Numbered from the stretch's first letter, positions 1 through 9,061 are shown. The stretch is 64,000 nucleotides of DNA from Bacillus sp. SD075 (GCF_017355165.1 NZ_JADILK010000002.1:186001-250000); one strand, 5' to 3'. A program made the numbers and translations. The notes: a model not told the origin generated them from the letters alone.

Positions 1-464
1 CAACTGGTGCCAGCGAACCATTTGGTTCGTAAAATGGAGGCTGCCATTGACTTCACTTTCATTTATGACTTGGTGAAAGATAGGTATTCAGAGGTAGGAC
101 GCCCAAGTATTGATCCCGTTATTTTAGTTAAACTGACATTCATTCAATATACCTTCGGTATTCGTTCCATGCGTAAAACGATGGAAGAAGTTGAAACAAA
201 TATGGCTTACCGTTGGTTCTTAGGCTATGGTTTCCATGATAAAGTACCTCATTTCTCTACGTTCGGGAAAAATGAAGGCACGAATCGCTTCTGCTCATTT
301 ACTAATAACGATTGCTTACAACATCTTAAAAACAGGGGAACCCTATCAAGAACTAGGCTCAAATCACCTTTTAAGAAAAACAAACGAACAAAGAATTAAA
401 AATGATCGAATACCTAAAAAAGAAAGGCTATACAATCGCTCCATCTGAACAACAAACTGCATAA
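1..464 (+). pseudogene. IS1182-type transposase, internally deleted and frameshifted
   Basis: Remnant of an insertion-sequence transposase that enters from outside the left edge. The first frame reads from the edge through the N-terminal segment typical of IS1182-like transposases, including 'EVGRPSIDPVILVKLTFIQY' and 'RWFLGYGFHDKVPHFSTFGK'. At about 270 the text jumps to the extreme C-terminal part, which continues in another frame ('ILKTGEPYQELGSNHLL') and after one more shift near 395 ends as 'KKKGYTIAPSEQQTA'. The catalytic core between these parts is missing, so an internal deletion plus at least one frameshift is clear and the gene cannot be active. No terminal inverted repeat could be identified at the right end. 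Family assignment is from memory of the family and is fairly sure. Confidence 0.8.
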
Positions 465-670
465 CCAATTAAAATAACGACATAGTGCATTTACGTCCTT
501 CAACAAAATTAGAATATGGTGGGCTTATTTAAGTATGGCCTTTCACTAAAGTGTTTTCATACAAAAAGGCGACCCTTCTTGAATGAAGAATCGCACCAGT
601 TATAGAAAAGGAAGTATGGTTACTGAGTTGCCCTGGCAATGAACAAGCCTGCCTCATCTTTTTATCTCTA

Positions 671-1729
671 TTAAATCAGCTGCCCTAAATGTTTCTTGAC
701 CTCGTAATCAACAAGTTTTTCATCCTGCTTAATTCGTTCCAGATAATCCGGATTGGCTATAAGCGGGCGTCCAATCGCCGCAACGTCAATGATGCCTTTT
801 TCCAGTGCGGCTTCTGCAGTTTCCGGATCAAGCCCGCCCACACCGACTATAATTCCATCCCAGTGGCTGCGTACCAATTCATGCATGGTCAATCCTCTTG
901 CAATCGGTTTGGTAAATTCCATCGTGGATGGGTGAATCATTTTGACTCCTGTTTCATTGAACGCTTCGATAAATGTTTGGATCGCTGTTTCAGGGTCTTC
1001 CCACATGTAAGATGGCTGGTCAATTTTCAAAGCTGAGAAACGAATAAGGGTACGATCCACTCCAACCGTATCCATAACAGCTTTTAGCACCTCCTTCATA
1101 AATGTCAGGCGCTGTTTTAAATCCCCACCGTACCGATCGGTCCTTTTATTGGAAGTGTCAGAATTGAACTGGTCTATCAAGTAGCCATGTGCACCGTGAA
1201 TTTCAACGCCGTCAAAGCCAGCATCCATTGCATTCTTGGCAGCTTGTTTATATTGGTTCACAACTTCTGAAATATCCGTCTCCGTCATTTCTTCAGGAAT
1301 GTCAAAAGGTTTGCCGAATCGTGATACCTTTCCTTCCGCAGCAATAGGTGACGGAGCCTGGGGAGGAAGTCCTCCTGCAATTTCATGGTGGCTTGCACGG
1401 CCCACATGCCAGATTTGCGCTATAATCGTTCCGCCTTCTGCGTGTACGGCTTCCGTTACTTTTTTCCACCCGTTGATTTGCTCTTGAGTATATATTCCGG
1501 GAACGCCAGGATTCCCCTTTGCTCTTGGTGAAATTACTACCCCTTCAGTAATAATAAGTCCGATTCCATCTTGGGCCCGTTTCCGGTAATATTCTACGGT
1601 CAAGTCACTTACAACACCAGTTTCGTTATCGGCAAACGACCGTGTCATAGGAGCCATTGCCGTTCTTGTTTTTAAATTCCATGCTCCTATTGTTACAGGT
1701 TCAAACATTTTGGTTTTTATTTTATTCAT
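671..1729 (-). CDS. Old yellow enzyme family NADH:flavin oxidoreductase (alkene reductase)
   Basis: FMN-dependent TIM-barrel reductase of 352 residues, the usual length of the NemA/OYE group, expected in the cytosol reducing activated C=C bonds of unsaturated carbonyl or nitro compounds. The sequence shows the family's N-terminal 'MAPMTRSFAD', the QIWHVGR block (105-111), and the HGAHGYLIDQF motif near 178-188, whose two histidines bind substrate and are followed by a tyrosine proton donor. An AGGAGG site seven bases before the ATG fixes the start. It is a single-gene unit on the minus strand with no partner in the same direction. Physiological substrate is unknown. Detoxification of electrophiles is the common role in the family. 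Confidence 0.88.
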   Translation of the reverse strand: MNKIKTKMFEPVTIGAWNLKTRTAMAPMTRSFADNETGVVSDLTVEYYRKRAQDGIGLIITEGVVISPRAKGNPGVPGIYTQEQINGWKKVTEAVHAEGGTIIAQIWHVGRASHHEIAGGLPPQAPSPIAAEGKVSRFGKPFDIPEEMTETDISEVVNQYKQAAKNAMDAGFDGVEIHGAHGYLIDQFNSDTSNKRTDRYGGDLKQRLTFMKEVLKAVMDTVGVDRTLIRFSALKIDQPSYMWEDPETAIQTFIEAFNETGVKMIHPSTMEFTKPIARGLTMHELVRSHWDGIIVGVGGLDPETAEAALEKGIIDVAAIGRPLIANPDYLERIKQDEKLVDYEVKKHLGQLI

Positions 1730-1934
1730 TTGAATTCCTCCTGTTAACCGCTTTATTGAACTAACTTTTAGTAACTATTACTGTGTAAGATTATCCGATA
1801 AGTGGTTGATTTTCAAATAATTCACTCTGTTTTAATAATTATTGGTAAAATACAGTAATAAAGACAATGAAAAACCGATTTATTCCTCACCAATAGGTAG
1901 ATGTTGCTCATGGTGTCACTGCTTTTTTTCAAAC

Positions 1935-1971
1935 AAAAAAGCCAAACAGGGAATATCTTGTCCCTGCTGGC
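1935..1971 (-). terminator. Rho-independent terminator of the efflux gene
   Basis: Stem GCCAGCAGGGA/TCCCTGTTTGGC read on the minus strand, followed by TTTTTTG. It lies 29 bases after the stop of the MFS efflux gene. Confidence 0.8.
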
Positions 1972-1999
1972 TAATTTATTTTTCTTCATCAATATCTTA

Positions 2000-3427
2000 T
2001 TAGTCTCGTGCTGCCCTGATAAAAAACGACACGATCAAACCAATGATTGCAAGGACAAGACCGAAAATGAAGGCATCTTGAACGCCTGCAGTCAATGAAC
2101 CGCTAATGGCAGATGGATCGAACGGATCTTCTGCATTTGCCATATAATTTTTTTGTGATGCTGACATGATTGTAATGGCAACGGTTGTGCCGATGGCCCC
2201 CGATACTTGTTGCAATGTATTCATTAGAGCCGTTCCATCCGGATAAAGATTTTTCGGCAGTTGATTCAGCCCATTTGTCTGGGCTGGCATCATGACCATC
2301 GAAACACCAATCATTAGGAGAGAATGCATGACGATTACCATAATGATCGAAGTTTCAGTCGTTACGTTCGTCAAAGTCCATAACATGACAATCATGATCA
2401 TGAAGCCTGGGATCACTAACCCTTTTGGCCCGAACTTATCAAAAATGCGCCCCGTAACCGGAGACATGATACCATTAAGCACTCCACCCGGTAAAAGTAC
2501 CAGGCCAGCTGAAAACGCAGCTAATGCAAGCCCGGTTTGCAGGTATAGCGGTAAGAGAATCATGGATGACATGATGATCATGAAGGTGATGAAGACGGTT
2601 ATTAACCCTAACGAGAACATCGGGTATTTAAAAACGCGCAAATCAATCATCGGTTTATCCATGTTGAATTGTCTCACAGCAAACAGGAATAGCGATATAA
2701 GTCCGACAATGATCGAGGATAGAACTATCGCATTGCTCCATCCTTGCTCTCCAACGATACTAAAGCCATAAACAATTCCCCCAAAACCAATGGTCGATAA
2801 AACGATGGATATTCCATCGATTTTAGGTTTGGTGATGGTTGAAACGTTTTGCATATACTTGAAACCGAATAGTAAAGCGATCACAAAGAAGGGCAACGAC
2901 ACCCAGAAAATGTAATTCCAATTCAAGTTTTCGATAATCAAACCTGAAACTGTCGGTCCGATGGCTGGGGCAAACATGATCACCAGCCCCATCAATCCCA
3001 TCGTCGCTCCCCTTTTATGAATAGGAAAAATCAATAATATGGTATTGAACATGAGAGGCAATAAAAGACCCGTTCCGATTGCCTGGATGACACGGGCTAG
3101 CATCAAGAGGCCGAACCCAGGTGCAATTGCTGCAGTGAGCGTCCCAATGATGGAGAACACCATGGATGCAATGAATAATTGACGAGTAGTGAACCACTGA
3201 ATCAAGAGTCCCGAAACGGGAACCAATATCCCCAATGTTAATAGGTAACCCGTTGTCAGCCATTGCACGGTGGAGGGACTGACATTGAACTCCTGAATTA
3301 AATCCCCCAGCGCCATGTTTAATGCCGTCTCGCTGAATAACCCAATGAACCCTGCAATTAAAAAAGCAATTAAAATGGGGGTCGTTCTAATGACTGGGTT
3401 TTGTTGCTGTGTTGCATCTGTAGACAT
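2000..3427 (-). CDS. DHA2-family multidrug MFS transporter (EmrB/QacA type)
   Basis: Integral membrane drug:proton antiporter of 475 residues. About 14 hydrophobic segments can be drawn, the count typical of the DHA2 (EmrB/QacA, LmrB) branch. The segment after helix 1 contains 'ETALNMALGDLIQEF' and 'WLTTGYLLTLGILVPVSG', the family signature between helices 1 and 2, and the conserved 'GLLLPLMFNTI' and 'FAPAIGPTVSG' (motif C-like) follow. GGAGG lies nine bases before the ATG. It follows the TetR gene by 61 bases on the same strand, so the two probably form a repressor-pump operon like lmrA-lmrB of Bacillus subtilis, with export of a toxic compound as the task. The substrate cannot be read from sequence. 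Confidence 0.88.
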   Translation of the reverse strand: MSTDATQQQNPVIRTTPILIAFLIAGFIGLFSETALNMALGDLIQEFNVSPSTVQWLTTGYLLTLGILVPVSGLLIQWFTTRQLFIASMVFSIIGTLTAAIAPGFGLLMLARVIQAIGTGLLLPLMFNTILLIFPIHKRGATMGLMGLVIMFAPAIGPTVSGLIIENLNWNYIFWVSLPFFVIALLFGFKYMQNVSTITKPKIDGISIVLSTIGFGGIVYGFSIVGEQGWSNAIVLSSIIVGLISLFLFAVRQFNMDKPMIDLRVFKYPMFSLGLITVFITFMIIMSSMILLPLYLQTGLALAAFSAGLVLLPGGVLNGIMSPVTGRIFDKFGPKGLVIPGFMIMIVMLWTLTNVTTETSIIMVIVMHSLLMIGVSMVMMPAQTNGLNQLPKNLYPDGTALMNTLQQVSGAIGTTVAITIMSASQKNYMANAEDPFDPSAISGSLTAGVQDAFIFGLVLAIIGLIVSFFIRAARD

Positions 3428-3488
3428 AAAATAATTCCTCCAATTACTAACAGTTCGACCTTAGCTTAAGATGATTTTTCCGCATGAC

Positions 3489-4061
3489 TTATTTATTTAT
3501 CAGCAATAATGGTATCTGTTCCGCGATGGCTTGAAGAGGTTCACCGTTTTTCGCAGTTAAGGATAAAAGGATACCGCCTTCAATTAAAGCATTAATTACG
3601 ATACTCAATTCCTTTGCCCGTTTTTCACTGAATTCCGCCTCGCGTAATTTCTCCACATATATGGCTTGCCAATCTTCTATCGCTTCTTGACAAGCCGTTC
3701 TTATCTGCTCACTCGTCGTATATGTTTCCGCTGCAATCGTCCCGATTGGCAGTCCTAATAGATTTTCACTATCTCCAAAAACCTCGGATAAATGAAAAAT
3801 ATGAGCCTGAATGGCTTTGATAGGATCTTCGATTTCATTAAAGCCCCTTTTAATTTCACCTATCACGAATTCCTTTGTATGAATAATCGCCTCGATCGCC
3901 AATTCTTCTTTGCCTTTCGGAAAATAATGATACAGCGAACCTTTTGGGATACCACTTTCCTCAATAATGTCCTTGAGCCCTACACCGTAATATCCACGTA
4001 TACGAAAAAGTCGGGAAGCAGCTTCAATAAGAATGTCTTTCGAGTTTCGTTTTTCTGCCAT
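3489..4061 (-). CDS. TetR/AcrR repressor, LmrA/YxaF-like
   Basis: Transcriptional repressor of 190 residues. Residues 8-55 form the TetR helix-turn-helix, including 'FRIRGYYGVGLKDIIEESGI' and the helix 4 signature 'GSLYHYFPKGKEEL', which is characteristic of the LmrA/YxaF/QacR-like subgroup. The remaining two thirds are a helical ligand-binding domain. AAGGAG lies ten bases upstream of the ATG. It is the first gene of a two-gene unit with the efflux pump and presumably represses its own promoter, where a candidate operator is present. The inducing ligand is unknown. The family call is secure, the control of the neighbouring pump is inferred from gene order. Confidence 0.88.
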   Translation of the reverse strand: MAEKRNSKDILIEAASRLFRIRGYYGVGLKDIIEESGIPKGSLYHYFPKGKEELAIEAIIHTKEFVIGEIKRGFNEIEDPIKAIQAHIFHLSEVFGDSENLLGLPIGTIAAETYTTSEQIRTACQEAIEDWQAIYVEKLREAEFSEKRAKELSIVINALIEGGILLSLTAKNGEPLQAIAEQIPLLLINK

Positions 4062-4080
4062 AGCTGGATCACTCCTTGAA

Positions 4081-4110
4081 ATTATATCAACCGGTCTATT
4101 AGAGACTATA
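4081..4110 (-). promoter_or_regulatory. Promoter -10 and candidate LmrA-type operator
   Basis: On the minus strand a perfect TATAAT sits at 4081-4086, directly preceded by TAATAGACCGGTTGATA (4085-4101). The core AGACCGGT resembles the operator described for LmrA/YxaF of B. subtilis, and a second partial half 'TATAGTCTCTA' precedes it. Overlap with the -10 box would allow autorepression of the repressor-pump operon. No convincing -35 box was found. Confidence 0.5.
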
Positions 4111-4182
4111 CTTGTAATTCATTGTTTTGTCAAAAATGACAGCCTAGAATGGAATATGCTATTGAACTCATTGAAAACAAGA

Positions 4183-4206
4183 AGAACACCTCATAAATGG
4201 TGTTCT
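4183..4206 (-). terminator. Hairpin downstream of the toxin-like peptide
   Basis: AGAACACC/GGTGTTCT stem with an 8-base loop. On the minus strand it is followed by TTCTTGTTTTC. It would end a short transcript carrying the 30-residue peptide. The weak T-run leaves the call tentative. Confidence 0.45.
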
Positions 4207-4312
4207 CTGCAAGTTTAAAAAATCGAGAAGATCATTGCCTTCTATATAAAATCTGCATTTTTTTTAAACGCTTTCATGATTTTTCAAACAAATTGGCCGG
4301 CCTTCAATATCT

Positions 4313-4405
4313 TCAAGGATTCTTGTCATGATTTTTGAAATCAAGAATAGCAATTACAAACATGCCAAAGCTTAGCATCAGGGAAATGACTTCGAAAGTA
4401 CCCAT
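4313..4405 (-). CDS. Putative holin-like/type I toxin-like peptide, 30 aa
   Basis: Peptide of 30 residues with one membrane segment: it begins 'MGTFEVISLMLSFGMFVIAI' and ends in the charged tail 'LDFKNHDKNP'. This matches the pattern of the putative holin-like toxin family (short N-terminal cap, 'LM..FGMF...LL' helix, polar tail) found in type I toxin-antitoxin loci of Bacillales. AAGGAGG lies ten bases before the ATG. Two other ATGs in between open other frames that stop early. A terminator hairpin about 110 bases downstream would make a short independent transcript. Whether an antisense antitoxin RNA is made from the plus strand cannot be seen. The gene is real by RBS and family resemblance. 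Toxicity is inference. Confidence 0.65.
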   Translation of the reverse strand: MGTFEVISLMLSFGMFVIAILDFKNHDKNP

Positions 4406-4490
4406 TCATACATCGCCTCCTTATATCCAGCTTTTCCTGATCGGAGATTGTCCTATACAAGAAAAAAATGAAGGGGTGGCTTTTAAATAA

Positions 4491-4519
4491 GAAAAGGCAA
4501 ACCCACTCAGGGTCTGCCC
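4491..4519 (-). terminator. Terminator of the ureohydrolase operon
   Basis: Minus-strand hairpin GGCAGACCC/GGGTTTGCC with loop TGAGT, followed by TTTTCTTATTT. It is placed 56 bases after the stop of the hydroxyacid dehydrogenase and closes the four-gene operon. Confidence 0.8.
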
Positions 4520-4574
4520 TCTATTCCATTTAAATCATTCGTTGAATTTTTTCTGTTCAAATGACCGATCACTC

Positions 4575-5564
4575 TTAATAACCAAGTTTTTTTTCCACGA
4601 CATTCATTAGAGGTTTACCGTCAGAAAAAAGCTTTAAATTTTTCAGGAATAATTCCATCACACGATCTAGGTGTTTGGAAGAGTTATATGCATTATGTGG
4701 GGAAACCATGACATTTTCCAGCTTCCAGAAAGGGTGATCCCCAGGTAAAGGTTCTACTTCGAATACATCGAGCGCGGCACCAGCTAGGTGCCCATTATTC
4801 AAGGATTCGATTAAATCTTTATCCACAATCGTATTACCCCGGCCGACATTAATTACATAGCTGCCTTTTTTCATTTTATTTAAGCGTTCTTTATTAAAAA
4901 AGTATGAGGTATCTTTTGTAAACGGGAGTGCCAAGACGACAAAGTCGGAATTGGAAAGGACATCATCCACTTGATCCAAACCCATTATCAAATCAGCAGG
5001 TTCATATTCTTTGTTTCTCTTGGAGGGATTCCGGCGGCAGCCAATAACGGTCATACCTAACGCTTTACATCTCTTTGCTATCTCATAGCCAATATCACCG
5101 TACCCAATTATCCCCACTGTCGAATTTTCAAGATCTTTCACGGGAATTTCATCCCAAGTTTTGTTTATTTGATTTCTGATCATTGTCGGTACGCCTCTTG
5201 CTAACGAAGATAGCATCCCAATTGTATGCTCGGCTATCGGGATAGATGTGCAGCCTTTAACATTGGTTATGATTACATTGCTGTTTTGAATATCTTCATT
5301 TAGCATGGCCTCCACTCCAGCACTGTCTGAATGGACCCATTTAATCTTTGGAGCTTTTTTTATAATGTTAAGATTATCATGAAGCCCCATCGTATAAAGG
5401 ACATCGAACTTTGATAAATCAACTGTTGGCTGTGGTTCAGGTTGGCCGAATTCCCATGGCTCGACAACAACTTCTGAACAAATCTCCTTAAACTCATTGA
5501 TATATTTTTCCGGTATATCGACCCTGATATATAGTGAAGGTGCTGTTTTCTTAGAAGCGGACAT
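4575..5564 (-). CDS. D-2-hydroxyacid dehydrogenase (NAD-dependent)
   Basis: Cytosolic oxidoreductase of 329 residues that interconverts 2-oxo and D-2-hydroxy acids. The nucleotide-binding motif GYGDIG is at 154-159, and the catalytic triad is present: Arg242 in 'NVGRGN', Glu271 in 'DVFEVEPLP' and His290 in 'VSPHN'. Length and order are those of the GyaR/SerA superfamily. AGGAGG precedes the ATG. It is the last gene of the operon headed by the ureohydrolase, 88 bases after the aldolase gene, and likely handles a 2-oxo or hydroxy acid made after removal of urea or after aldol cleavage. Substrate cannot be told from sequence. Confidence 0.87.
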   Translation of the reverse strand: MSASKKTAPSLYIRVDIPEKYINEFKEICSEVVVEPWEFGQPEPQPTVDLSKFDVLYTMGLHDNLNIIKKAPKIKWVHSDSAGVEAMLNEDIQNSNVIITNVKGCTSIPIAEHTIGMLSSLARGVPTMIRNQINKTWDEIPVKDLENSTVGIIGYGDIGYEIAKRCKALGMTVIGCRRNPSKRNKEYEPADLIMGLDQVDDVLSNSDFVVLALPFTKDTSYFFNKERLNKMKKGSYVINVGRGNTIVDKDLIESLNNGHLAGAALDVFEVEPLPGDHPFWKLENVMVSPHNAYNSSKHLDRVMELFLKNLKLFSDGKPLMNVVEKKLGY

Positions 5565-5652
5565 TATAAAACCTCCTCAAGAACCTACAATTCCCTTTTC
5601 CTCATTTATGGGAAGGCAATCCGTTGCGATTATACAATGCTATGCTTTATGA

Positions 5653-6414
5653 TCATTTCAGGAAATCAGGTTGCTCTTTTCTGATTCTGTTCCAAAGAGG
5701 CTGAAAACTCAGCCAGCCCTCATATTCCGTTCCCGTTTGTTCTGCCGTTAACTTTGCATACTCTTCTTCTATAAAAATAGGCTTACCTACAGATTCAGCC
5801 ATTATCTGTGCTTGACATGAACGTTCCATCGTTATGAACCACCACGCAGCTGAATCTACAGACTGGCCCACCGTAAGCAGACCATGGTTACGGAGGATGA
5901 CAGCTTTGTATTGACCTAAAGCCCTGGCAATTCTTTTCCCTTCCTCTGATGCATAAACCACACCAGTAAAATCATCAAATAATGCATGGTCATTGTAAAA
6001 TTGGCAGGCGTCTTGCGTAATCGGATCTAAAAGTCTCCCTAAGGAAGACCATGTCTTCCCATAGACCGAATGAGCATGTGCCGCTGCAATTGCGTCCGGC
6101 CGTGCTTTATGAATTTCGGAATGAATGGCAAAGGCAGCACCATTCACTGAATGTTCCCCCTCTACAATATCACCCTTATGATTGACCAATATAAGATCCG
6201 AAACGGAAATTTGACTAAAATGCATCCCAAACGGATTGACCCAGAAATGATCTGTATATTTAGGATCCCGGACCGTAATATGGCCAGCTATCCCTTCATC
6301 GAAACCAAACTTTGAAAAAAGTCGGAATGAAGCTGCCAACCGTTCCTTCCTGTGATTGCGTTCTTCTTCCATTGTATTGAATGTTGCGGGTTGCAGGGAA
6401 ATTGCCTTTGTCAT
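5653..6414 (-). CDS. Class II aldolase/adducin domain protein
   Basis: Zinc-dependent aldolase-type protein of 253 residues. Zinc ligands are visible in 'IAAAHAHSVYGK' (two His) and in 'AVILRNHGLLTVG' (third His), with the preceding 'NPFGMHF..' and the acidic 'EIHKARPDA' stretch of the fold. An upstream in-frame ATG would add 15 residues, but AGGAGG sits directly before ATG 6414 and the family begins there. It lies between the symporter and the hydroxyacid dehydrogenase genes. Members of this branch act as aldolases, epimerases or decarboxylases on small sugars or hydroxy-oxo acids. The operon suggests a retro-aldol step in breakdown of the imported compound. Confidence 0.8.
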   Translation of the reverse strand: MTKAISLQPATFNTMEEERNHRKERLAASFRLFSKFGFDEGIAGHITVRDPKYTDHFWVNPFGMHFSQISVSDLILVNHKGDIVEGEHSVNGAAFAIHSEIHKARPDAIAAAHAHSVYGKTWSSLGRLLDPITQDACQFYNDHALFDDFTGVVYASEEGKRIARALGQYKAVILRNHGLLTVGQSVDSAAWWFITMERSCQAQIMAESVGKPIFIEEEYAKLTAEQTGTEYEGWLSFQPLWNRIRKEQPDFLK

Positions 6415-6455
6415 TTTCCTTTCCTCCTCAATTTTTTCGGTTTTTTTCTGAACCC

Positions 6456-7895
6456 TCAATTAGCCATGGTATCCATATCAGCTTTACCCTTTACGTCTTG
6501 CTTTCCTTCACTTTCGTTCTTGTGAACATGATTGGAACTTAGTAAAGTAATCGTGGTGATGACAACAAAACTAGTAGCGAGCCCGTACAGAATCGGTTGC
6601 GTGGAGGAAGGTCCATTAATCACCAATCCTACAATAATAACAATCATGCTGGCCAGAATGGAGTAAAATGCTGCTGTAGCCGTGACCCTTTTCCAAAAGA
6701 AGCCAAGGATGATTGGAAAGAACACAGCACCGGATAAAATTGCGTAAGCTACATCCAATGCAACTAAAATATCTTGAATCCATATCGAAACGATTATGGT
6801 CAATACACCAATCGTTAAAGTTGTAATTCGAGATGTTTTTAAAAATTGGCGTTCACTCATTCCTGGACCGATATATTTTTTTATGATGTCATTAACGACT
6901 AAAGTGGACGAAGCAAGCAAAGTTCCTGAAGCTGTGGACATAAGGGCAGATACCACACTCGCTATGACAACCCCCAATAGACCCGCAGGTAAAGTTTCCA
7001 TCGCTATACTCGTAAATGCATTTTGTGCATCGCCTAAATTAGGAAGGATAATAAAAGCACACATTCCAATGATACTGATTGCGATCGCATAAAAAACACT
7101 ATATATTCCCGCTCCTACCGTTCCACCCCGGGAGATCGCTTCGGTTCGTGCGGTAAAAAGACGCTGCCAAATATCTTGGCCAACAACCACCCCTAGAGTA
7201 AATAGTAGGAAATATTGAAAAATTGTCTCTCCGCCAATATTGCCTAACTCGAAATGTGATGCAGGGAGATTTTCTTTAAGCGAGCCCCATCCTCCTGCCT
7301 TAGAGATGCTCATTGGAAGCATGATAAAGAAAATCCCGATCGTCATGATGACGAATTGCACGACATCAGTCATGGTGACTGACCACATACCTCCTAAAAT
7401 TGTATAAAATAAAACAATCCCACCCCCGACTATCATGGAAACCGTTAAATTCCAGCCAGCCAAAACATGTAAAATCGTCCCCATCCCAATCACTTGCGTT
7501 ACAGTCAGCATGAATGTATAGATAACAGAGACAAGGGCACTGATCAATCTTGTTTGAGAGTTGTATCGCTTCTCAAGCATTTCACTGATCGTCAATACTT
7601 TTAAATCAAATATCTTATTTGTTAAAAACAACCCGATGGCGATAATGCCGAGCCCGATCATCACCACTAGCCAAATACCGGATATCCCAAACTGATAACC
7701 TAACTTTGCTGTTCCTAGAGTAGAAGCACCCCCTAATATCACAGCAGCTAAACAGGATAAATACATAAAATGACCGAGATTACGTCCTGCCACAATGAAA
7801 TCATCTGCTGTTTTTGCCCGTTTGGATCCGATTACTCCCACAATGATCAAAACAGAAAAATATAGAATCATGATCGATATATCCAAAATATGCAT
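6456..7895 (-). CDS. Sodium:solute symporter (SSS family)
   Basis: Membrane carrier of 479 residues with about 13 hydrophobic segments. The SSS pattern is clear: 'ADDFIVAGRNLGHFMYLSCL' near the N-terminus, 'GGMWSVTMTDVVQFVIM' in the middle and 'STASGTLLASSTLVVNDI' in the helix 8 region, where sodium is bound in the family. The start is taken at ATG 7895 with AAGGAG eight bases upstream. A GTG two codons earlier is too close to that site. It is the second gene after the ureohydrolase in one transcription unit, so it most likely imports the ureohydrolase substrate or a precursor with Na+. The C-terminal tail after the last helix is short and polar. Confidence 0.85.
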   Translation of the reverse strand: MHILDISIMILYFSVLIIVGVIGSKRAKTADDFIVAGRNLGHFMYLSCLAAVILGGASTLGTAKLGYQFGISGIWLVVMIGLGIIAIGLFLTNKIFDLKVLTISEMLEKRYNSQTRLISALVSVIYTFMLTVTQVIGMGTILHVLAGWNLTVSMIVGGGIVLFYTILGGMWSVTMTDVVQFVIMTIGIFFIMLPMSISKAGGWGSLKENLPASHFELGNIGGETIFQYFLLFTLGVVVGQDIWQRLFTARTEAISRGGTVGAGIYSVFYAIAISIIGMCAFIILPNLGDAQNAFTSIAMETLPAGLLGVVIASVVSALMSTASGTLLASSTLVVNDIIKKYIGPGMSERQFLKTSRITTLTIGVLTIIVSIWIQDILVALDVAYAILSGAVFFPIILGFFWKRVTATAAFYSILASMIVIIVGLVINGPSSTQPILYGLATSFVVITTITLLSSNHVHKNESEGKQDVKGKADMDTMAN

Positions 7896-7996
7896 GTACA
7901 CATCTCCTTTTGGGCTTGTTTTTTTCTTTTCGCTTTGTAATGAGGCAAGGAAGGGATTTCACCCATTCCTTCCTTCTTTACATTTAAATGAGGAAA

Positions 7997-8995
7997 CTAG
8001 TTGTTAAGCTGCGTTTCCATATCTCCCACTCTCTCTTTTTTCTCCAGTTTACCTTTTTTTGCGAGAGCGATGAGAGTGATGAATTCATAGACGATATTAG
8101 CGGCTGCGGCAGCTGTGATTTGCCCGTGATCGTATGATGGTAAAACCTCAACAAGATCGAATCCAACAAAATCTATATTCGTCAATCCCCTCACTAAGGC
8201 TAAAGCATCATCAATGCTGGCACCGGAAACTTCAGGGGTGCCCGTTCCTGGAGCATAGACCGGATCTAAAAAATCAATGTCAAAAGATAAAAACACTGGA
8301 CCATTTGCAACACGCTCATGAATGATCCCTAGCATCTTTTCGACCCCGATACGTTTATAATCGTTTGTCGTATAAACGCCCAAACCTAAATCCCGGGCAT
8401 CCTGAAGATCTTCCGGTCCATAAAGACCGCCCCTCATACCAATTTGAAGAGACCGCGATACATCGATGAGACCCTCTTCTATTGCGCGGCGGAAAACGGT
8501 TCCGTGATTATACTTTTGATCAAAATAACTATCCCAAGTATCAGAGTGAGCATCGAATTGAAGCAAGGCAACAGGTCCATGCTTTTTGGCGATCGCACGT
8601 AACTCCCCTAGTGTAATGGAATGATCGCCTCCCAATGAAATGGGAATGATCCCTTTTTCAATGATGGGAGTAAGCTCTTCTTCGATCTTTTTATATGTTT
8701 CAGAAATATATCCCGGAATGATCGGAATATCCCCATAATCAATTCCTGATATGTAGTCAAAAATATTAATATCTTGTTCTGGGTTATAAGGACGTAAAAG
8801 GATTGAAAAATCACGAACGGCTTCTGGTCCGAATCTCGCACCCGTTCTAAATGATTGCCCGGAATCAAAAGGAATTCCCGTAATGACAAAATCCATATGT
8901 TCATCTATCTGTTCAACAAATGGGAGCCGCATAAACGTACGCACTCCACAAAAACGGGGTGATTTGAATGAGTCTTTCGGTTGATACTTCATCAT
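7997..8995 (-). CDS. Agmatinase-family ureohydrolase
   Basis: Mn2+-dependent hydrolase of 332 residues that splits a guanidino group into urea plus an amine. The three metal-binding blocks are intact: 'SLGGDHS', 'QFDAHSDTWD' and 'FLSFDIDFLDP'. AGGAGG is seven bases from the ATG. The protein is longer at both ends than classic SpeB, with an N-terminal extension to about residue 35 and a charged C-terminal tail 'KLEKKERVGD'. It leads the operon that also encodes a symporter, an aldolase and a hydroxyacid dehydrogenase. This context fits uptake and catabolism of a guanidino acid at least as well as polyamine synthesis, so agmatine itself is doubtful. Ureohydrolase chemistry is confident, the substrate is open. 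Confidence 0.85.
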   Translation of the reverse strand: MMKYQPKDSFKSPRFCGVRTFMRLPFVEQIDEHMDFVITGIPFDSGQSFRTGARFGPEAVRDFSILLRPYNPEQDINIFDYISGIDYGDIPIIPGYISETYKKIEEELTPIIEKGIIPISLGGDHSITLGELRAIAKKHGPVALLQFDAHSDTWDSYFDQKYNHGTVFRRAIEEGLIDVSRSLQIGMRGGLYGPEDLQDARDLGLGVYTTNDYKRIGVEKMLGIIHERVANGPVFLSFDIDFLDPVYAPGTGTPEVSGASIDDALALVRGLTNIDFVGFDLVEVLPSYDHGQITAAAAANIVYEFITLIALAKKGKLEKKERVGDMETQLNN

Positions 8996-9044
8996 GTAAC
9001 ATCCTCCTAAATTCTAATTCTGCTATTATTATTTTTTACACCAC

Positions 9045-9061
9045 TGCAATTGCAGATGCCA
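9045..9061 (-). promoter_or_regulatory. Candidate sigma-54 promoter of the ureohydrolase operon
   Basis: On the minus strand TGGCATCTGCAATTGCA gives a -24-like TGGCAT and a -12-like TTGCA, about 45 bases before the agmatinase-family start and opposite a sigma-54 activator gene. The spacer is six bases, one more than the usual five, so GG and GC are 11 rather than 10 bases apart. The same bases include the palindrome CTGCAATTGCAG. Confidence 0.45.

Noticed and set aside
4293-4310. GGCCGGCC palindrome downstream of the toxin-like peptide
   Set aside because: Eight-base restriction-like palindrome without a stem or a T-run. Chance.
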